From assembly GCA_907164885.2 (NCBI GenBank), contig OU015496.1:167426690-167490689 (forward strand): a stretch of 64,000 nucleotides of DNA, written 5' to 3'. The notes under the pieces were generated by a model. The model searched no databases, was not told the origin of the DNA, and saw nothing but the letters and a program-made list of their open reading frames with translations. Shown here one piece after another: positions 31,910-43,006 of this stretch. Position 1 is the first letter of the stretch. Each line of letters begins with the position of its first letter. The DNA is from Dolomedes plantarius. Taxonomy: Eukaryota; Arthropoda; Arachnida; Araneae; Dolomedidae. A program made the position numbers and the translations under genes.

Positions 31910-31985
<76 letters not shown>
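31910..31985. repeat. (AT)n microsatellite
   Basis: About 75 bp of uninterrupted AT. Tyr-Ile repeat frames here are artefacts. Confidence 0.98.
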
Positions 31986-31988
<3 letters not shown>

Positions 31989-32040
31989 TATGTGTGTGCT
32001 CTTCACTATATGTATAGCCCCTTCTGCGAGCTTATCTTGC

Positions 32041-32458
32041 ATGTTTGAAAAGGTATTCATTAATTTTCGATAACGTCCCTTTTACAGTCATTTCTTGAGT
32101 TTCATCCATCGATTAGAGATAATTCGGTTAGAACCAATAGGGCAGATACACTAAGTCGACAAAAACGCGTTTGAAAAGGTATGTTTGAAAAGGTATTCAT
32201 TAATTTTCTATAACGTCCCTTTTACAGTCATTTCTTGAGTTTCATCCAACGATTAGAGATAATTCGGTTAGAACCAATAGGGCAGATACACTAAGTCGAC
32301 AAAAAAGCGTTTTAAAAGGTATGTTTGAAAAGGTATTCATTAATTTTCGATAACGTTCCTTTTACAGTCATTTCTTGAGTTTCATCCATCGATTAGAGAT
32401 AATTCGGTTAGAACCAATAGGGCAGATACACTAAGTCGACAAAAACGCGTTTTAAAAG
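32041..32458. repeat. Tandem array, three copies of a 140 bp unit
   Basis: Units start at 32041, 32181 and 32321 (ATGTTTGAAAAGGTATTCAT), exactly 140 bp apart, and are nearly identical (a few substitutions each). Each carries AATTCGGTTAGAACCAATAG and a GTCGAC site. No coding potential. Confidence 0.96.
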
Positions 32459-32459
32459 C

Positions 32460-33655
32460 ACACGAGTGGACTTCTGGAATAAAGGTCTTTCGTTTTCTTG
32501 AGAAAATACTTCCACGGATGTGGCTGCGCAAGAGTCCTTGTTATGTTCTGGTTAAAAAATTCTCATACATCGGACAATGATTTTTTGTAAACAAAACATC
32601 TTGTGCCTGCCATTATTTTGTCATCTTTAGAGGGCGTAAAAGAAAAGCGGCATGTAAAAAAAAGGATTTTAAAGGATTATGACATTTATATTAATAAGGT
32701 TTGGTTTAAATTAATCTGTTCCAATATTTCCTGGAATGAACCTTTTTTCGAGATAATTTAATTAAATTTTCCCTTCCATCTTCGTAATTCGTAATCGAAA
32801 AAACGCCCTTAATTTTCCTCTTTTTTCGTAGACGCGATTTCTCCCTGTTCATCGAAAAATATTTTTCAGGAGAACTAATTTAGTTGTTGATTTACCATTT
32901 TCTAAAGAAACACTGGAACATTGTGTATTCTCTTTCCTGAGCGTAAAATTACCAAAAAATCGGTAGTAAAGTCAGCTCCGTTATTCTGAAAATACCAAAA
33001 GAAGAAAACAATAACTTGCCGTAAACACAAAAGATTCTTCTTACATTGTTGATAGATGGTAGCTATTAAATGTAAAATGAACGTCCAGTTTCTGTGTTAA
33101 CTTCACAAAGAATAAATCTAGGTAATTAGATAAAAAAAAATAGTTATTCGATGTCCTATTATCCTATTTCAGCAAAGCCTGGTTTAAATCTGTCTGCTCG
33201 TTTCAGGGCTACAATATTAATTGGAAAAAATGGTTCTGGTTTTGCTGTTTTTGCTGTGTTGAACTTCTGGCAATAAAATTCAGAGTTATAAAATTATACA
33301 GATGTAATATTTTTAAATAGTGAAATTCAGTTTAACTAAGTCTTACAAATTCGTAGCGAAGCCTTTTACATTTTTATCTGAAAAATGGTTTTAGAAGAAT
33401 TTAGCGCTATTAGAATTATTATTTAATATTTAATTAACTTTGATCAAAACATTTTAAAGAAGAATTTCATCTTAAATTTTTTTTTTGTTTTTCCTACTGT
33501 AGTACACGGTTTTATCGATCACACAGATTTAAATTGTAGCGATTTCAGTGTATTTATTTAACTTTCGAATGAAATTTATAAATAGTAGTAGAACATTATT
33601 GTTTTGGGAGTATTTTGAAAGAATTAAGAGGCGAAAGCCAACCTTGACGTATGTG
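32460..33655. other. AT-rich intergenic
   Basis: No exon, RNA gene or repeat border recognised. Confidence 0.4.
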
Positions 33656-33758
33656 TAATCGATTGCATTACATGCGATGCTGGAAGGATCTCCGTTTTCT
33701 GTCAGACACATTTTGACACATTTTGACTCTCAATGTCCCTGAACGTACTGGCAAGGAT

Positions 33759-34506
33759 TCTTCTTCTTCTTCTTCGGTACTACAGCCTAGGGCAGGCCAA
33801 GACCGTCCCAAGAAGTTTCCGCCATCTTGGTCTATTAGACGCCATGGCTCTCCAGTTTGTGGTGCCAACAGTTTTTAGGTCTTTTTTGACGCTGTCCAGC
33901 CATCGAGTAGGAGGGCGACCTCTTTTCCTAACTCCGTCTGGTTTAGTGAACGTTATCTTTTTTGTCGGATTATCATCTTCAGATCGATATGTCCCAGCCA
34001 CCGGATGCGGTTGGCTTTAATAACATGAACTATGTCCGGTTGTTTATATTTTCTGTAGATCTCATGGTTGAAAAGGGTACGCCACTTATTGTCCTCATAA
34101 ACTGCTCCAAAGATTCTTCTAAGTATTCTTCTCTCGAAAATCATTAGCCTATTTTCATCTGATTTATTGAGGGGCCAGCACTCACTGCCATACAAGATCA
34201 CAGGTCGTAGGAGTGTTTTGTAAATATTGATTTTTCTTTTTTGTCGGATGAGTCTGCTTTTAAGTTGGCTTTTTAATCCAAAATAGCACTTGTTTGCCAT
34301 TACAAGTCGGTTATTGATTTCAGAGCTAATGTCATTTTTCCTGGTAATTATACTTCCAAGATATTTAAATTCGTCGACAGCTTCAAATGTATGGTCATTA
34401 ACTTGTAGTGGAGCTGTCGTGGAATACCTTTTACCTATCGCCATGTATTTGGTTTTATCTTCGTTAATAGAAAGGCCCATTTCCTTAGCTGCGGCTTCAA
34501 GGGCGG
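33759..34506 (-). mobile_element. 5'-truncated LINE (RTE-like), with 12 bp target duplication
   Basis: The insert is bounded by ACTGGCAAGGAT at 33747-33758 and 34507-34518. Its minus-strand 3' end is a GAA-repeat tail, as in RTE-type LINEs. It holds only the C-terminal part of ORF2. Confidence 0.8.
33775..34505 (-). pseudogene. LINE reverse transcriptase C-terminal part, frameshifted
   Basis: The frame from 34505 (SALEAAAKEMGLSINEDKTK) down to 33953 has the post-palm block FKYLGSIIT, LLRPVILYGSECW and RRILRRIFGAVYED, then IRWLGHI. It shifts frame near 33970. The second frame continues with RKRGRPPTRWLDSVKKDLK and NWRAMASNRPRWRKLL and stops near 33780. This order is typical of RTE/CR1-like ORF2 ends. 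Truncated at the junction, so the catalytic YADD is absent. Confidence 0.85.
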
Positions 34507-35939
34507 ACTGGCAAGGATATCGGGGGTAATACTCGTAGCAACAATTTCACGTTGGATATATCCCTCAAAATCTTCCCCAGTGGGAGGCTTGTTCCGATAG
34601 ACTCATTCCAAAGGAACCGTGGTAGCCAAAGACCCTTTGAAATTACCCTATTTTCGAAGAAGAACTCAATTTTTGCCATATCACTTGCCGTTGTTTAACA
34701 CGTTGCTTCATCTTGCTCCATCTTGCTGGTAACCTTCCGTTAATTCACGATCATCCAGTTGATTCACGAACTGTTCAAAAATGTCCAGGTACTGATCGGA
34801 GTTCACTGTGGTGTCAAAGAAAAGGGAGGTCTATGATGCGTAACCGAGACATCGCGCACCAGACACCAACTATTTGACCATGAAGTGGTGTTTGGTGAGT
34901 GGCAAAGGGATTTTCAACAGCGCATATACTGGTGTTTTGCGAGTTAACATGACCCAACAAATGGAACCACGCCTCCTCCGACCGTCATGTGATACGATAT
35001 GCCATCCACTGAGGAGCCCATTGCACGTTGTTTCATTCAGATTGCTAGCACGAGTTATTACAGGACGAGCACAGGTCCTAGCACGAGTTATTACAGGATA
35101 TTCGGGACCTCACTCGAGGGAATCGCCCTTTGCAATCTGACCTTAAATAAATTTTAATACGAAATGAAATTAAACTGACAGGCGTCACTTTTGCATGAGG
35201 TCGAAACTAAGTCACTCACAGGGCAGAAAGAACGAAAAACTTGCCTGATCGCGTCGGAAATTATATCCCAGGCGGTAGAAATAATTATTATCTTAATAAC
35301 CGGTAGTATAATGTTAAGTATCCCTATAATCCTGTCGATTACGACGAATAGAATCATAATTCGTAAATCATGCCGACCACTGCGAATGCATAAACGGCAA
35401 GGTTATATATATAAGTCACATTAACTAAACAAAACAACTTAAGTTCATAAATAACATAGTTATTGCCTAGCCATATCCGTGGCAACAGACTCTCTACTTG
35501 GAGGTCTAAAACAAATTAAATTTTCGAGCTGGCCGTTTCCGGTTCCAGTCGACTTTTTCCTTTCTGTATTTATTTCTGATTACAAGCAAAGTTATTACAA
35601 TACATTTCTTCTTCTTTTCTTTTTGATTTCTATGTGTAACAGTAGACAAGTGGAATTACAACTCATACTACTCACAAATACATCATGTAAAATTAATATC
35701 ACAGACAATACATTAATAAATTCCCTCTGAACCTGTTTTGTACACACTGCCAACTTACATAATAATAACAGTGCGTAATCTTTGCATACCTTTAAATTAC
35801 ATTTAGTTATCCTACATTATATATATATTTTTTCATTTACTAATTTTTTATTATTCTTTTATTTATTTTTTATCATTATTTAATTGCTAATTAATTATGT
35901 ATTCATTTTTAATTTTACTTCAACCTTCGTTTTCATCTT

Positions 35940-36036
35940 ATAACGCAAGTTGCCCCGAGTCAGGCCCGAACTCACTACCTTCTACGCTGAAGTCCAGAGC
36001 CTTAGCTCTGAGCCACTGATCTACTCTGGTGATCTT
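35940..36036 (-). repeat. tRNA-like segment within the LINE 3' region
   Basis: The minus strand shows an A-box-like GTGGCTCAGAGC and B-box-like GAGTTCGGGCC about 35 bp apart. It could be a SINE insertion or a tRNA-like 3' end of the LINE. It does not fold into a clean cloverleaf by eye. Confidence 0.4.
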
Positions 36037-36869
36037 TTTAATTCCCTTCAGTAACTTTCCCTCTCCAACCTTATTATGCAAAACACTAATATTATTTAAT
36101 CATTCTTTGAACTAGTTGTTTCCCTCTAAATGCACATTTATTTTCTTCTCTTCCAATTTTTTCTTACTATCTTTCACAGAATATTTTCTATCTCATATTA
36201 GGTTATTCATTAATTAAATGCCAACACCGCATCAACACACACTTGAATTTTGATTGGCCCTTCCGTTCTTTTAAACAAAACGCCCATCTGGATTTTCAGT
36301 GTCATCTTCTAGATGCTCCTGTCATCTCTCACCCACTAGCCACAATTCGAGGTTGTATCCTTTTGACTTATTTATAAAAACTTGTTCTACGCTTGTTATG
36401 TTACAAGTTGCATTAGACTTTAAATATACTATTACACTTGATATTCTAGTTAGCTTACTTTACCTTGTTCTACGCTATTGCTTGTATTGATCTTATTACT
36501 GTATTAGCCATTACGCTTGTAACATTACTTGAAATAATCTTTGTATTTCCTATTTATTATATTCATATTACCTAACTTAATTTCACAACTATATTTATTC
36601 CAATTCTTATACTAGACGTACTTTAGTTACTTAAAACATTACTTTTACAATAATTCAGTTACCATTTTCCATTTTAAACTTCCCTTTTAGCCTTTTCTTC
36701 TACATTACTAATTTATCTCATATTTCTTAGCTTTTTAACATTTTAATATACACCGTTTCTCATTCATTTCTTTTCAGTTACTAAAGCAACATTTTACTAT
36801 CTTTAAACATGAAAAATTATCGTAACATTATATTCGCGATGGCCTATCTCTTAACACAACGTGTTCTAT

Positions 36870-39800
36870 CTAGGTACTGCTTCCCTCAGCTGAGAACGGT
36901 AAGTAGTAATCCATTTGTGCATTCATTATCGCCTTGACTACTTTTCTGCAGTAATAATTATTAAAATATTTTTCTCTGTCCCAGTTACTATGGTCAAATG
37001 GTAAGACACTTCGTAAATGTTGGTATTTCAAACACTCATATAAACAATGTTCCACTGTCTCTATAGCTCCGCAAGTACACTTATTATCTTTACGATGGAA
37101 TCTATGTTGATAGCTGGCAAAGCAGCCATGGCCAGTAATAGCTTGATTTAATTTAAAATCTGCACTTAACCTCTTCTCTGTAACTTTCGGGAAAACTTGA
37201 TACACCCTCCTTCCCTTCTCAGACATATTCCATTTGTCTTGCCAGCACTCTTTTGCCCATTTTTCTAACTTTTTCTTTACGTTTTTCCTGTTATATTTGT
37301 AGATCTTTTCAATGTCATTCTTTTCCGTTGCCGCTTTCGCCGCTATATCAGCTGCCTCATTTCCTTCAATTCCGATATGGGCTTTTACCCAGTGAAACAT
37401 TACTCGCATATTTTCTCTTTTAATGAATGACTTTATGTTTTCTACTATGTCTCCTTTGTACCCTACAGTTCTCAACGCTTCTAGAGCACTTTTTGAATCC
37501 GTATAGATATCAAAGACATTTATGCTCTTTTCTTTCATGATCTCCAATGACTTCTCTATTGCTCTCAACTCTGCCACATACGAGTTTCCCCCTTGTATCC
37601 TTTCTGTATATATCTCCGTTTGTCTTCCTTCCATATACTCAACCATTCCTGCACCTACCCTTTCTCCTATTTTTGATCCATCTGTATATATGTGCACTTT
37701 TGTCTGCTGTTTAGAATCAAATACCCACTCTATACTCATTAGATCTTCAATACCTCTAATTCTTCTAGCCCTTTTTTCACTATTCGTTTCACCCAACAAT
37801 TCTCCCTGCACCTCTACTTGTTTCCCTTCATCATAAATGTTGTAAAGTCTCCTACTCATACTAGCTTTTAAGTATAGAGGCATGCATCCCGCCCTAACAT
37901 TCAATGCGTCGGTCGATACCGTTCTATAAGCTTTAGTTATTATAAGTAAAAATGGTCTTTGAATTTGGGTCAATTTATTATTAAATACTTTCTGATCTCT
38001 GTACCATGCATCTGATGCATATAACAACATTCTTTCTATCACAACGTTATAAACTTTCTTTACAATCTCTGGGTTAACTCCCCAAGTTTTCTTAATTATC
38101 CTCATCAATTTATACATATAATTCAAGGCTTTCTCTTTAACCAAATCTAAGTGTTTTAAGAAGTTTACTATGGCATCGATGAGCACCCCTAAATATTTGA
38201 TCTCGTGTCTATACTTTATACTCCTATTTCCAATTTTAATAGTTGGTCTTCGACTTATTGATCCTTTCTTTGCCACAATCGTGTAAGAGCACTTATCGAT
38301 GCTAAAATCAAGGCTATTTCTATTTGCCCAATTTTCACATTCTTCAAGTGCATCTTTAGATAGCTCTGTAAATTTATACTCAACTGGACTCCTTAACATT
38401 ATCATAATATCATCTGCAAATGCTTGAATAAAATAATGATCTTTATATTTCTCTATCTTCAACAATTCATTGATTACAATAAGCCACAGAATCGGCCCCT
38501 GGGACGATCCCTGCGGCACACCTACATTATAAAGATGTTCCCCTCTTCTTAATATTACTTTTCTATTACTTAGAAAGCTGTTAATAATCTTAAATAATTT
38601 ACCCTCTAAGTTCAACTTTTTAAGCTCTCGAATAATGCTTTCTTTTTTTATAGAATTAAATGCATTCCTAATATCTAACGATATGAGGCAAGTGTGCAAT
38701 TTATTACTTTTATTATCTTTGATGATTTTCATGATGTTATTCAATGCATGGGATGTACTTATGCCACGTCTAAAGCCGTATTGAGCTTCAGATAACAGTT
38801 TATTTCTTTCCAGATGTATAATCAGTCTATTGGTAACGATTTTATCTAAAATTTTTCCTAGAACAGGAAGTAAACAGATAGGTCGATATGAGCCAGGATT
38901 TATTACTTCCTTTCCCTCTTTATGAAAATACAGAACTTGAGCTTTTTTCCAATCCACGGGAAAATAAGACTCCGACCAGCATCTGTTGAACAAATTAAGC
39001 AATAGCTCTTTATCAGCATAATTAACTTCATAAATCACACTTAGTGTAATACCCTCATACCCAGGAGCTTTATCTTTCTTCATACTTTCCATTATTAACT
39101 CTATTTCTAATTCTGTAATTTCCATAGAATTACTCATATCATACTGCTCTACATCTTCCTCTTCAAGCTCATCGGTTGTTCTAAAATGATAATTTGCCAA
39201 TATCTTTTCTATTTCCTCTTCATCATCTACGAATTCATCGAATTCATTTTTCAGCGCATTTACAACATTCTGTTTTCTTTCCGCTATAATACCTTTAACC
39301 GATCCAAAAGTATCATCAACTGTTAATTTCTCCAAAAATTCTCTAAATTTGTCCCTTTTCGCCTGCACAATCATGCGTCTATATTGGGCTCTCTCTTCCT
39401 TAAATCTCATCATCCTCTGCTTCCTCTCAAGTGGACTACTAGCTTTTTGCATTCTTCTTCTCAATGCTCGCACTTTGCTTCTCTTTACTGTTAACTCTTC
39501 GTTCCACCAACAAGCCTTATGAACCTGCTCTCTCTTTTTCTTTTTGCTATGCTTCTTGCACAGCTCAATTACTTTATCATTAAACCTCTTAATGCTTTCA
39601 TCTATACTTACTTCTCCCATTTGGTTCTTTAGATAGCCTAATACTGAATTTAGCTCCACTCTGAAATCCATCCATCTTATTTTCTTCATTTCCCATCTTG
39701 GTCTGCCTTCTATTTGCTTCTCTATATCTCCCATAACTATATCAAATTGTATTGCATTGTGATCTGAATTAACATATTGATCAGTCACCTCCCAATTACT

Positions 39801-40409
39801 CACATACTCTTGCTTCAAGCCAAATGTTATCGTTATGTCCGGCCAACCTTGGCCAAATGGGCCATCATATGTGGGGATACTCCCCGGATTATTATGTATT
39901 ATTCCATTAAATCTTAATATCAATTTTATTATCTCTGCCCCTCTTTCATTCGTAGGTCTTTTACCCCAGATCGTTGAATTAGCATTAAAATCTCCCATTA
40001 AGATTATTTTCTTATTTTTATACTTTTCTAGAATGGCTTGCAATTGACTCCATTGGGGCTCCACCCTTTCCATACTGCCACCCGCTGGTGGCAAGTAAAT
40101 AGTAATAAAAATAGTTTCATTGTTACCACTACCACATTTTATTCCCACAATATACTCGGTTATAATTATAGCTATATATCTAATATTTCTTTTCACTATT
40201 AAAGCTGCTTTGGGTTCCACATTTTTATATACTTTCTGGTAGCTCGCTGGAAATCCTTCCAACACACTATCTACCCCACCTTTATAATATGGCTCATTTG
40301 CCGAAATTATATCAAAACTCATACTGCATACAAAATCTCGTACCGCGTTAATAGATCTATTAAAATTAAAATGAACGCATTTAAATGATAACATGGCATT
40401 ATGGGCCAT
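36870..40409 (-). CDS. LINE ORF2: endonuclease, reverse transcriptase, RNase H (1179 aa)
   Basis: Uninterrupted frame. The APE-type endonuclease is at about residues 1-228, with NEPYY near 39, GDFNA at 139-143 and SDHN at 215-218, the expected catalytic residues. Reverse transcriptase at about 485-745 has SLDIRNAF (579), GVPQGS (630-635) and the FADD active site at 664-667. RNase H at about 903-1030 has IYTDGS (Asp910), AELRAIE (Glu947), YTDSKSAL (Asp971) and AHIGIEGNEAAD. A C-terminal zinc motif CTCG-x-H-x-C lies at 1111-1126. All catalytic residues I can name are present, so the enzyme may be active. The ATG overlaps the ORF1 stop by 11 bp, suggesting coupled translation or reinitiation. 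Confidence 0.95.
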   Translation of the reverse strand: MAHNAMLSFKCVHFNFNRSINAVRDFVCSMSFDIISANEPYYKGGVDSVLEGFPASYQKVYKNVEPKAALIVKRNIRYIAIIITEYIVGIKCGSGNNETIFITIYLPPAGGSMERVEPQWSQLQAILEKYKNKKIILMGDFNANSTIWGKRPTNERGAEIIKLILRFNGIIHNNPGSIPTYDGPFGQGWPDITITFGLKQEYVSNWEVTDQYVNSDHNAIQFDIVMGDIEKQIEGRPRWEMKKIRWMDFRVELNSVLGYLKNQMGEVSIDESIKRFNDKVIELCKKHSKKKKREQVHKACWWNEELTVKRSKVRALRRRMQKASSPLERKQRMMRFKEERAQYRRMIVQAKRDKFREFLEKLTVDDTFGSVKGIIAERKQNVVNALKNEFDEFVDDEEEIEKILANYHFRTTDELEEEDVEQYDMSNSMEITELEIELIMESMKKDKAPGYEGITLSVIYEVNYADKELLLNLFNRCWSESYFPVDWKKAQVLYFHKEGKEVINPGSYRPICLLPVLGKILDKIVTNRLIIHLERNKLLSEAQYGFRRGISTSHALNNIMKIIKDNKSNKLHTCLISLDIRNAFNSIKKESIIRELKKLNLEGKLFKIINSFLSNRKVILRRGEHLYNVGVPQGSSQGPILWLIVINELLKIEKYKDHYFIQAFADDIMIMLRSPVEYKFTELSKDALEECENWANRNSLDFSIDKCSYTIVAKKGSISRRPTIKIGNRSIKYRHEIKYLGVLIDAIVNFLKHLDLVKEKALNYMYKLMRIIKKTWGVNPEIVKKVYNVVIERMLLYASDAWYRDQKVFNNKLTQIQRPFLLIITKAYRTVSTDALNVRAGCMPLYLKASMSRRLYNIYDEGKQVEVQGELLGETNSEKRARRIRGIEDLMSIEWVFDSKQQTKVHIYTDGSKIGERVGAGMVEYMEGRQTEIYTERIQGGNSYVAELRAIEKSLEIMKEKSINVFDIYTDSKSALEALRTVGYKGDIVENIKSFIKRENMRVMFHWVKAHIGIEGNEAADIAAKAATEKNDIEKIYKYNRKNVKKKLEKWAKECWQDKWNMSEKGRRVYQVFPKVTEKRLSADFKLNQAITGHGCFASYQHRFHRKDNKCTCGAIETVEHCLYECLKYQHLRSVLPFDHSNWDREKYFNNYYCRKVVKAIMNAQMDYYLPFSAEGSST

Positions 40410-41714
40410 AATCAGTTCTGCTAATTAATCTGCTTACCTCCGTGCTATATCTAGTGCACGTCATAGCGGTAGGCGCATGTCTTATTTCTACTTTATTTTC
40501 ATTTTTACTATTAAAGAATTTACAATTAACGCAAGTAATCTGTTTTTCACAGTCACCTTCGTGATAATTTTCTCCACAATCTCTGCATATTCTATTATTC
40601 AAACAGACTTTTGCTATATGACCAATTCTGAAGCATTTAAAACAAATTTTGGGTCTCAGATATTCCTTAATACTATATCTATTCCAACCTATTTTTATTT
40701 TTTTGTTTTCATTATCTTTTTAAACGATTCACCATTCAAGCTTAGAATGACATTTTCACCTCCTCTAACTTTAAATTTTGTGATCATCTGTATTTCTCCC
40801 TCTTCTAACTCTACATTTTGTTCTTTTATCATACTTTTCAATTCCTCCATCTCTAACTCCTCAGTCACTCCGTATATTATTATTTGAGGTCTCCTCTTCC
40901 TTGGTATCTCTACTTTATACTTTTTCATTAACTTATCATTACTTCCAACTTCCTCAATTATCTTATCTATATCTTCAACTGTTTCCGTGCCAATTAACAT
41001 TCCTCCTTTACTTATTTTTCTAAATGCCTTTATTCCCACTTTCATCTTTATTGGACTGATTTCATTCTGTATGTCCGTTCTAGTTACTTCTGCATTCTGT
41101 TCCTCCCTTGGTACTATCGTGATCACGTGTAAACCTTTTTCATCTCTTTTCGCAGATCTCGACCTGCTTCTCGACCTCGCTCTGGCTCTATCTGCGTATG
41201 TTTCACTTATAAGGTCCTTTTCCTTCTTCCTTTCATGTAACATTTCTCTTACAAATTGCGTGTGCGCTTGCTGCTTCCTAAATAGCGCCACTATAGTGCC
41301 GATATCTTCTAATAAGCTCTCCTTTTCTTCTGCCGTGCAACCGCTTTTCGCTACTGTTAAAACCATTCTTTCATGTACCTCTTTGACTGTCAAGTCACCA
41401 TATGTATACGCTGCATCATATACCTTCTTTTCAATTTCGCCATCTCTTTCTCTCTCTTCCCCCCCTTTTCCTAAATCTTCTAATCCACTTGCACTACGTA
41501 TTTCTTCTTTACTAGTACTCGGCATAACTTCCTTCCTTAATCGTGGCGTCTCATCTTTACTCTCTCCTGGCCTACCCTCTTTACTTGTCACTGGTGTATC
41601 ACCTTTACTACCCTCTGGCGTTTTCTCTTCCATTTCCTTAAGCGTTTTCAATTCAGGGCCTTTCTGCCCTTTCTTCGAAGCTGGTTTAGAAGTCCTTTCT
41701 GACCTTCTATACAT
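40399..41714 (-). pseudogene. LINE ORF1: gag-like RNA-binding protein, one frameshift
   Basis: Start at 41714. Residues 1-339 run to a stop at 40695-40697: a charged N-terminus rich in Lys, Glu and Ser, an Arg/Ser run (RARARSRSRSRSAKR) near 175-190, then an RNA-recognition-like fold (PQIIIYGVTEELEMEELK). The frame ends in a run of seven A residues (40698-40704 on the plus strand as T). In the next frame coding continues, GWNRYSIKEYLRPK, with CCHC knuckles CFKCFRIGHIAKVC and CRDCGENYHEGDC, to a stop at 40399. A one-base loss in the A-run is the simplest explanation; programmed slippage is possible. Confidence 0.85.
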
Positions 41715-42171
41715 TGCTAAAGCTTATCTCTATGGCAAACTTTATTCAATATCAACTCTATTATTATTATAGAGTCTCCCAATATCTCGCATAGCACACT
41801 ATATTTAGCACAGTTTTGTATATACATATAAAGTTACCATGACAATAAATTCTATAAATACGTCCATCAGAGACACAGAAAATAACAAGACAAGCCTACC
41901 TTGGCCGCTATTCAAAATCAAAACAATTCACCAACAACTTGTTCGTGATATAACTTCAACTAAATCCGTATCTTTTTCTGTTTACAGCTGCCTGCAGCTT
42001 TCCTGAAATTTTCCCGCTGTATGTCAAAGCTTTTTAATCTCTGAAGCTTGTGAACAATATATCCACAGTATACCTCTTCTGCCGAAAAGCCAAGCTTCCA
42101 GCACCGCTGTGGGCGTCTCCCTACGCCAATTAGGCCTAGTACTGCCGCCGTATCCGTCTATGTCAAAATTG
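41715..42171 (-). other. LINE 5' UTR with probable internal promoter
   Basis: The minus strand begins near GACATAGACGGATACGGCGG and stays GC-richer than the flanks. I-group LINEs drive transcription from such internal promoters. The exact first base is uncertain. Confidence 0.5.
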
Positions 42172-42676
42172 CATTATATATAATTTAATTATAATAAAAT
42201 TACATCTTTACGATCTTCTCAAGTTGTTATAACTAATACCATAAATAAATATTCATTGAAAAACACAATATACCATTTTATCTTATAAATTTCAGGAGCG
42301 CTAAGTAAACACAACCAACACTGATGATAGCTGTTGCCACCCGAATAGAATCATAAAATAAATTTATTAAAAATACTGAATAATTAGAACTAAATTTATT
42401 AAAAGAGCGTGCATTTTGCAGATTTCATTATGTACATCTCGCAAAATTATGAATTTTAAAATGTTTAGAAATTCATCAAATGTCTCACGTTTGGCTAAAG
42501 AAGCTAGAAAACATAAAATGCTTCAAGAACTTATAAAATATTTCACGTACAACAAATAAATTTAAAATGTTCAAACTGTTTTTAAAAAAAACTTTTTAAA
42601 CCTGTCACGTACGAATAATAAAATTTAAAAACTTAAAGCATTTTAGAAAAACTTACAAAAACTGCTGTGTTTAAAG

Positions 42677-42717
42677 TGTCGGGTTTAAAATGTTTAAATA
42701 ACTTTTTAAACCCGACA
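42677..42717. repeat. Hairpin in degenerate tandem repeats
   Basis: TGTCGGGTTTAAAA and TTTTTAAACCCGACA form 14 bp arms. The surrounding 42470-42720 has loosely repeated TTTAAA and GTCACGTAC words. Confidence 0.6.
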
Positions 42718-42724
42718 CATGACA

Positions 42725-43006
42725 CTAGTAAACTAAAAAATCTATATATATTATTTCTACATAGAAGGTGATTTTTTCTGATGATATCTTCTCCAATTCA
42801 CTACAATTCCTAAGGGCTTAGTGCTGTCAAAAAATCAATGTCCTGATTAGGATAAAGAATTTTTCAAAAATCTTTCTTAATGCACCCCTACACTATAAGA
42901 AGAATCGCCATGCAAAATTTCAGCCCTTTAGGTCCAGTGGTTTGGTCTGTGCGTTGTATGTCAGTGAGTCAGTCAGTCAGTTACGGAACTGTTTTATATA
43001 TATAGA
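42725..43006 (-). mobile_element. Helitron-like repeat, copy B
   Basis: On the minus strand it begins A|TCTATATATATAAAACAG, shares about 165 bp with 2803-2980 (inverted), and ends CTAG|T, matching A|TC...CTAG|T Helitron insertion rules. The GC-rich 3' hairpin is not obvious, so the 3' border may be another CTAG. Confidence 0.5.

Larger units (their letters stand above)
33660..35060 (-). pseudogene. Mariner-superfamily transposase remnant split by a LINE
   Basis: From right to left on the minus strand, degenerate coding shows VWCAMS near 34850, then RIIDLPF, a FQQDGATC-like motif (second catalytic Asp region) near 34710, and IEFFFENRVISKGLWLPR at 34620-34675. After the LINE at 33759-34506 the C-terminal end (VKMCLTENGD) lies at about 33675-33715. 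Stops and frameshifts are frequent. Family known from arthropod FQQDGATCH-type DDE transposases; recognition is by memory. Confidence 0.55.
35826..42171 (-). mobile_element. Near full-length I/R1-group LINE
   Basis: Minus-strand order: GC-richer 5' UTR (about 42171-41715), ORF1, overlapping ORF2, long 3' UTR, A- and TAA-rich tail. CATTATATATA occurs at 35815-35825 and 42172-42182, a likely 11 bp target duplication, so the borders are plausible but uncertain in AT-rich DNA. RNase H in ORF2 and gag-like knuckles in ORF1 place it in the I/R1/LOA group. Confidence 0.8.

Noticed and set aside
31842..32073. Open frames on both strands with long Tyr-Ile repeats (also 55655-55915, 57053-57302, 60181-60474)
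   Set aside because: Translations of AT microsatellites, not genes.
32041..32458. CRISPR-like array
   Set aside because: Units are contiguous 140 bp tandem repeats with no unique spacers, in a eukaryotic context.
40477..41772. Plus-strand frames of 136 and 261 codons
   Set aside because: Opposite strand of LINE ORF1. The hydrophobic composition is the mirror of its charged coding.
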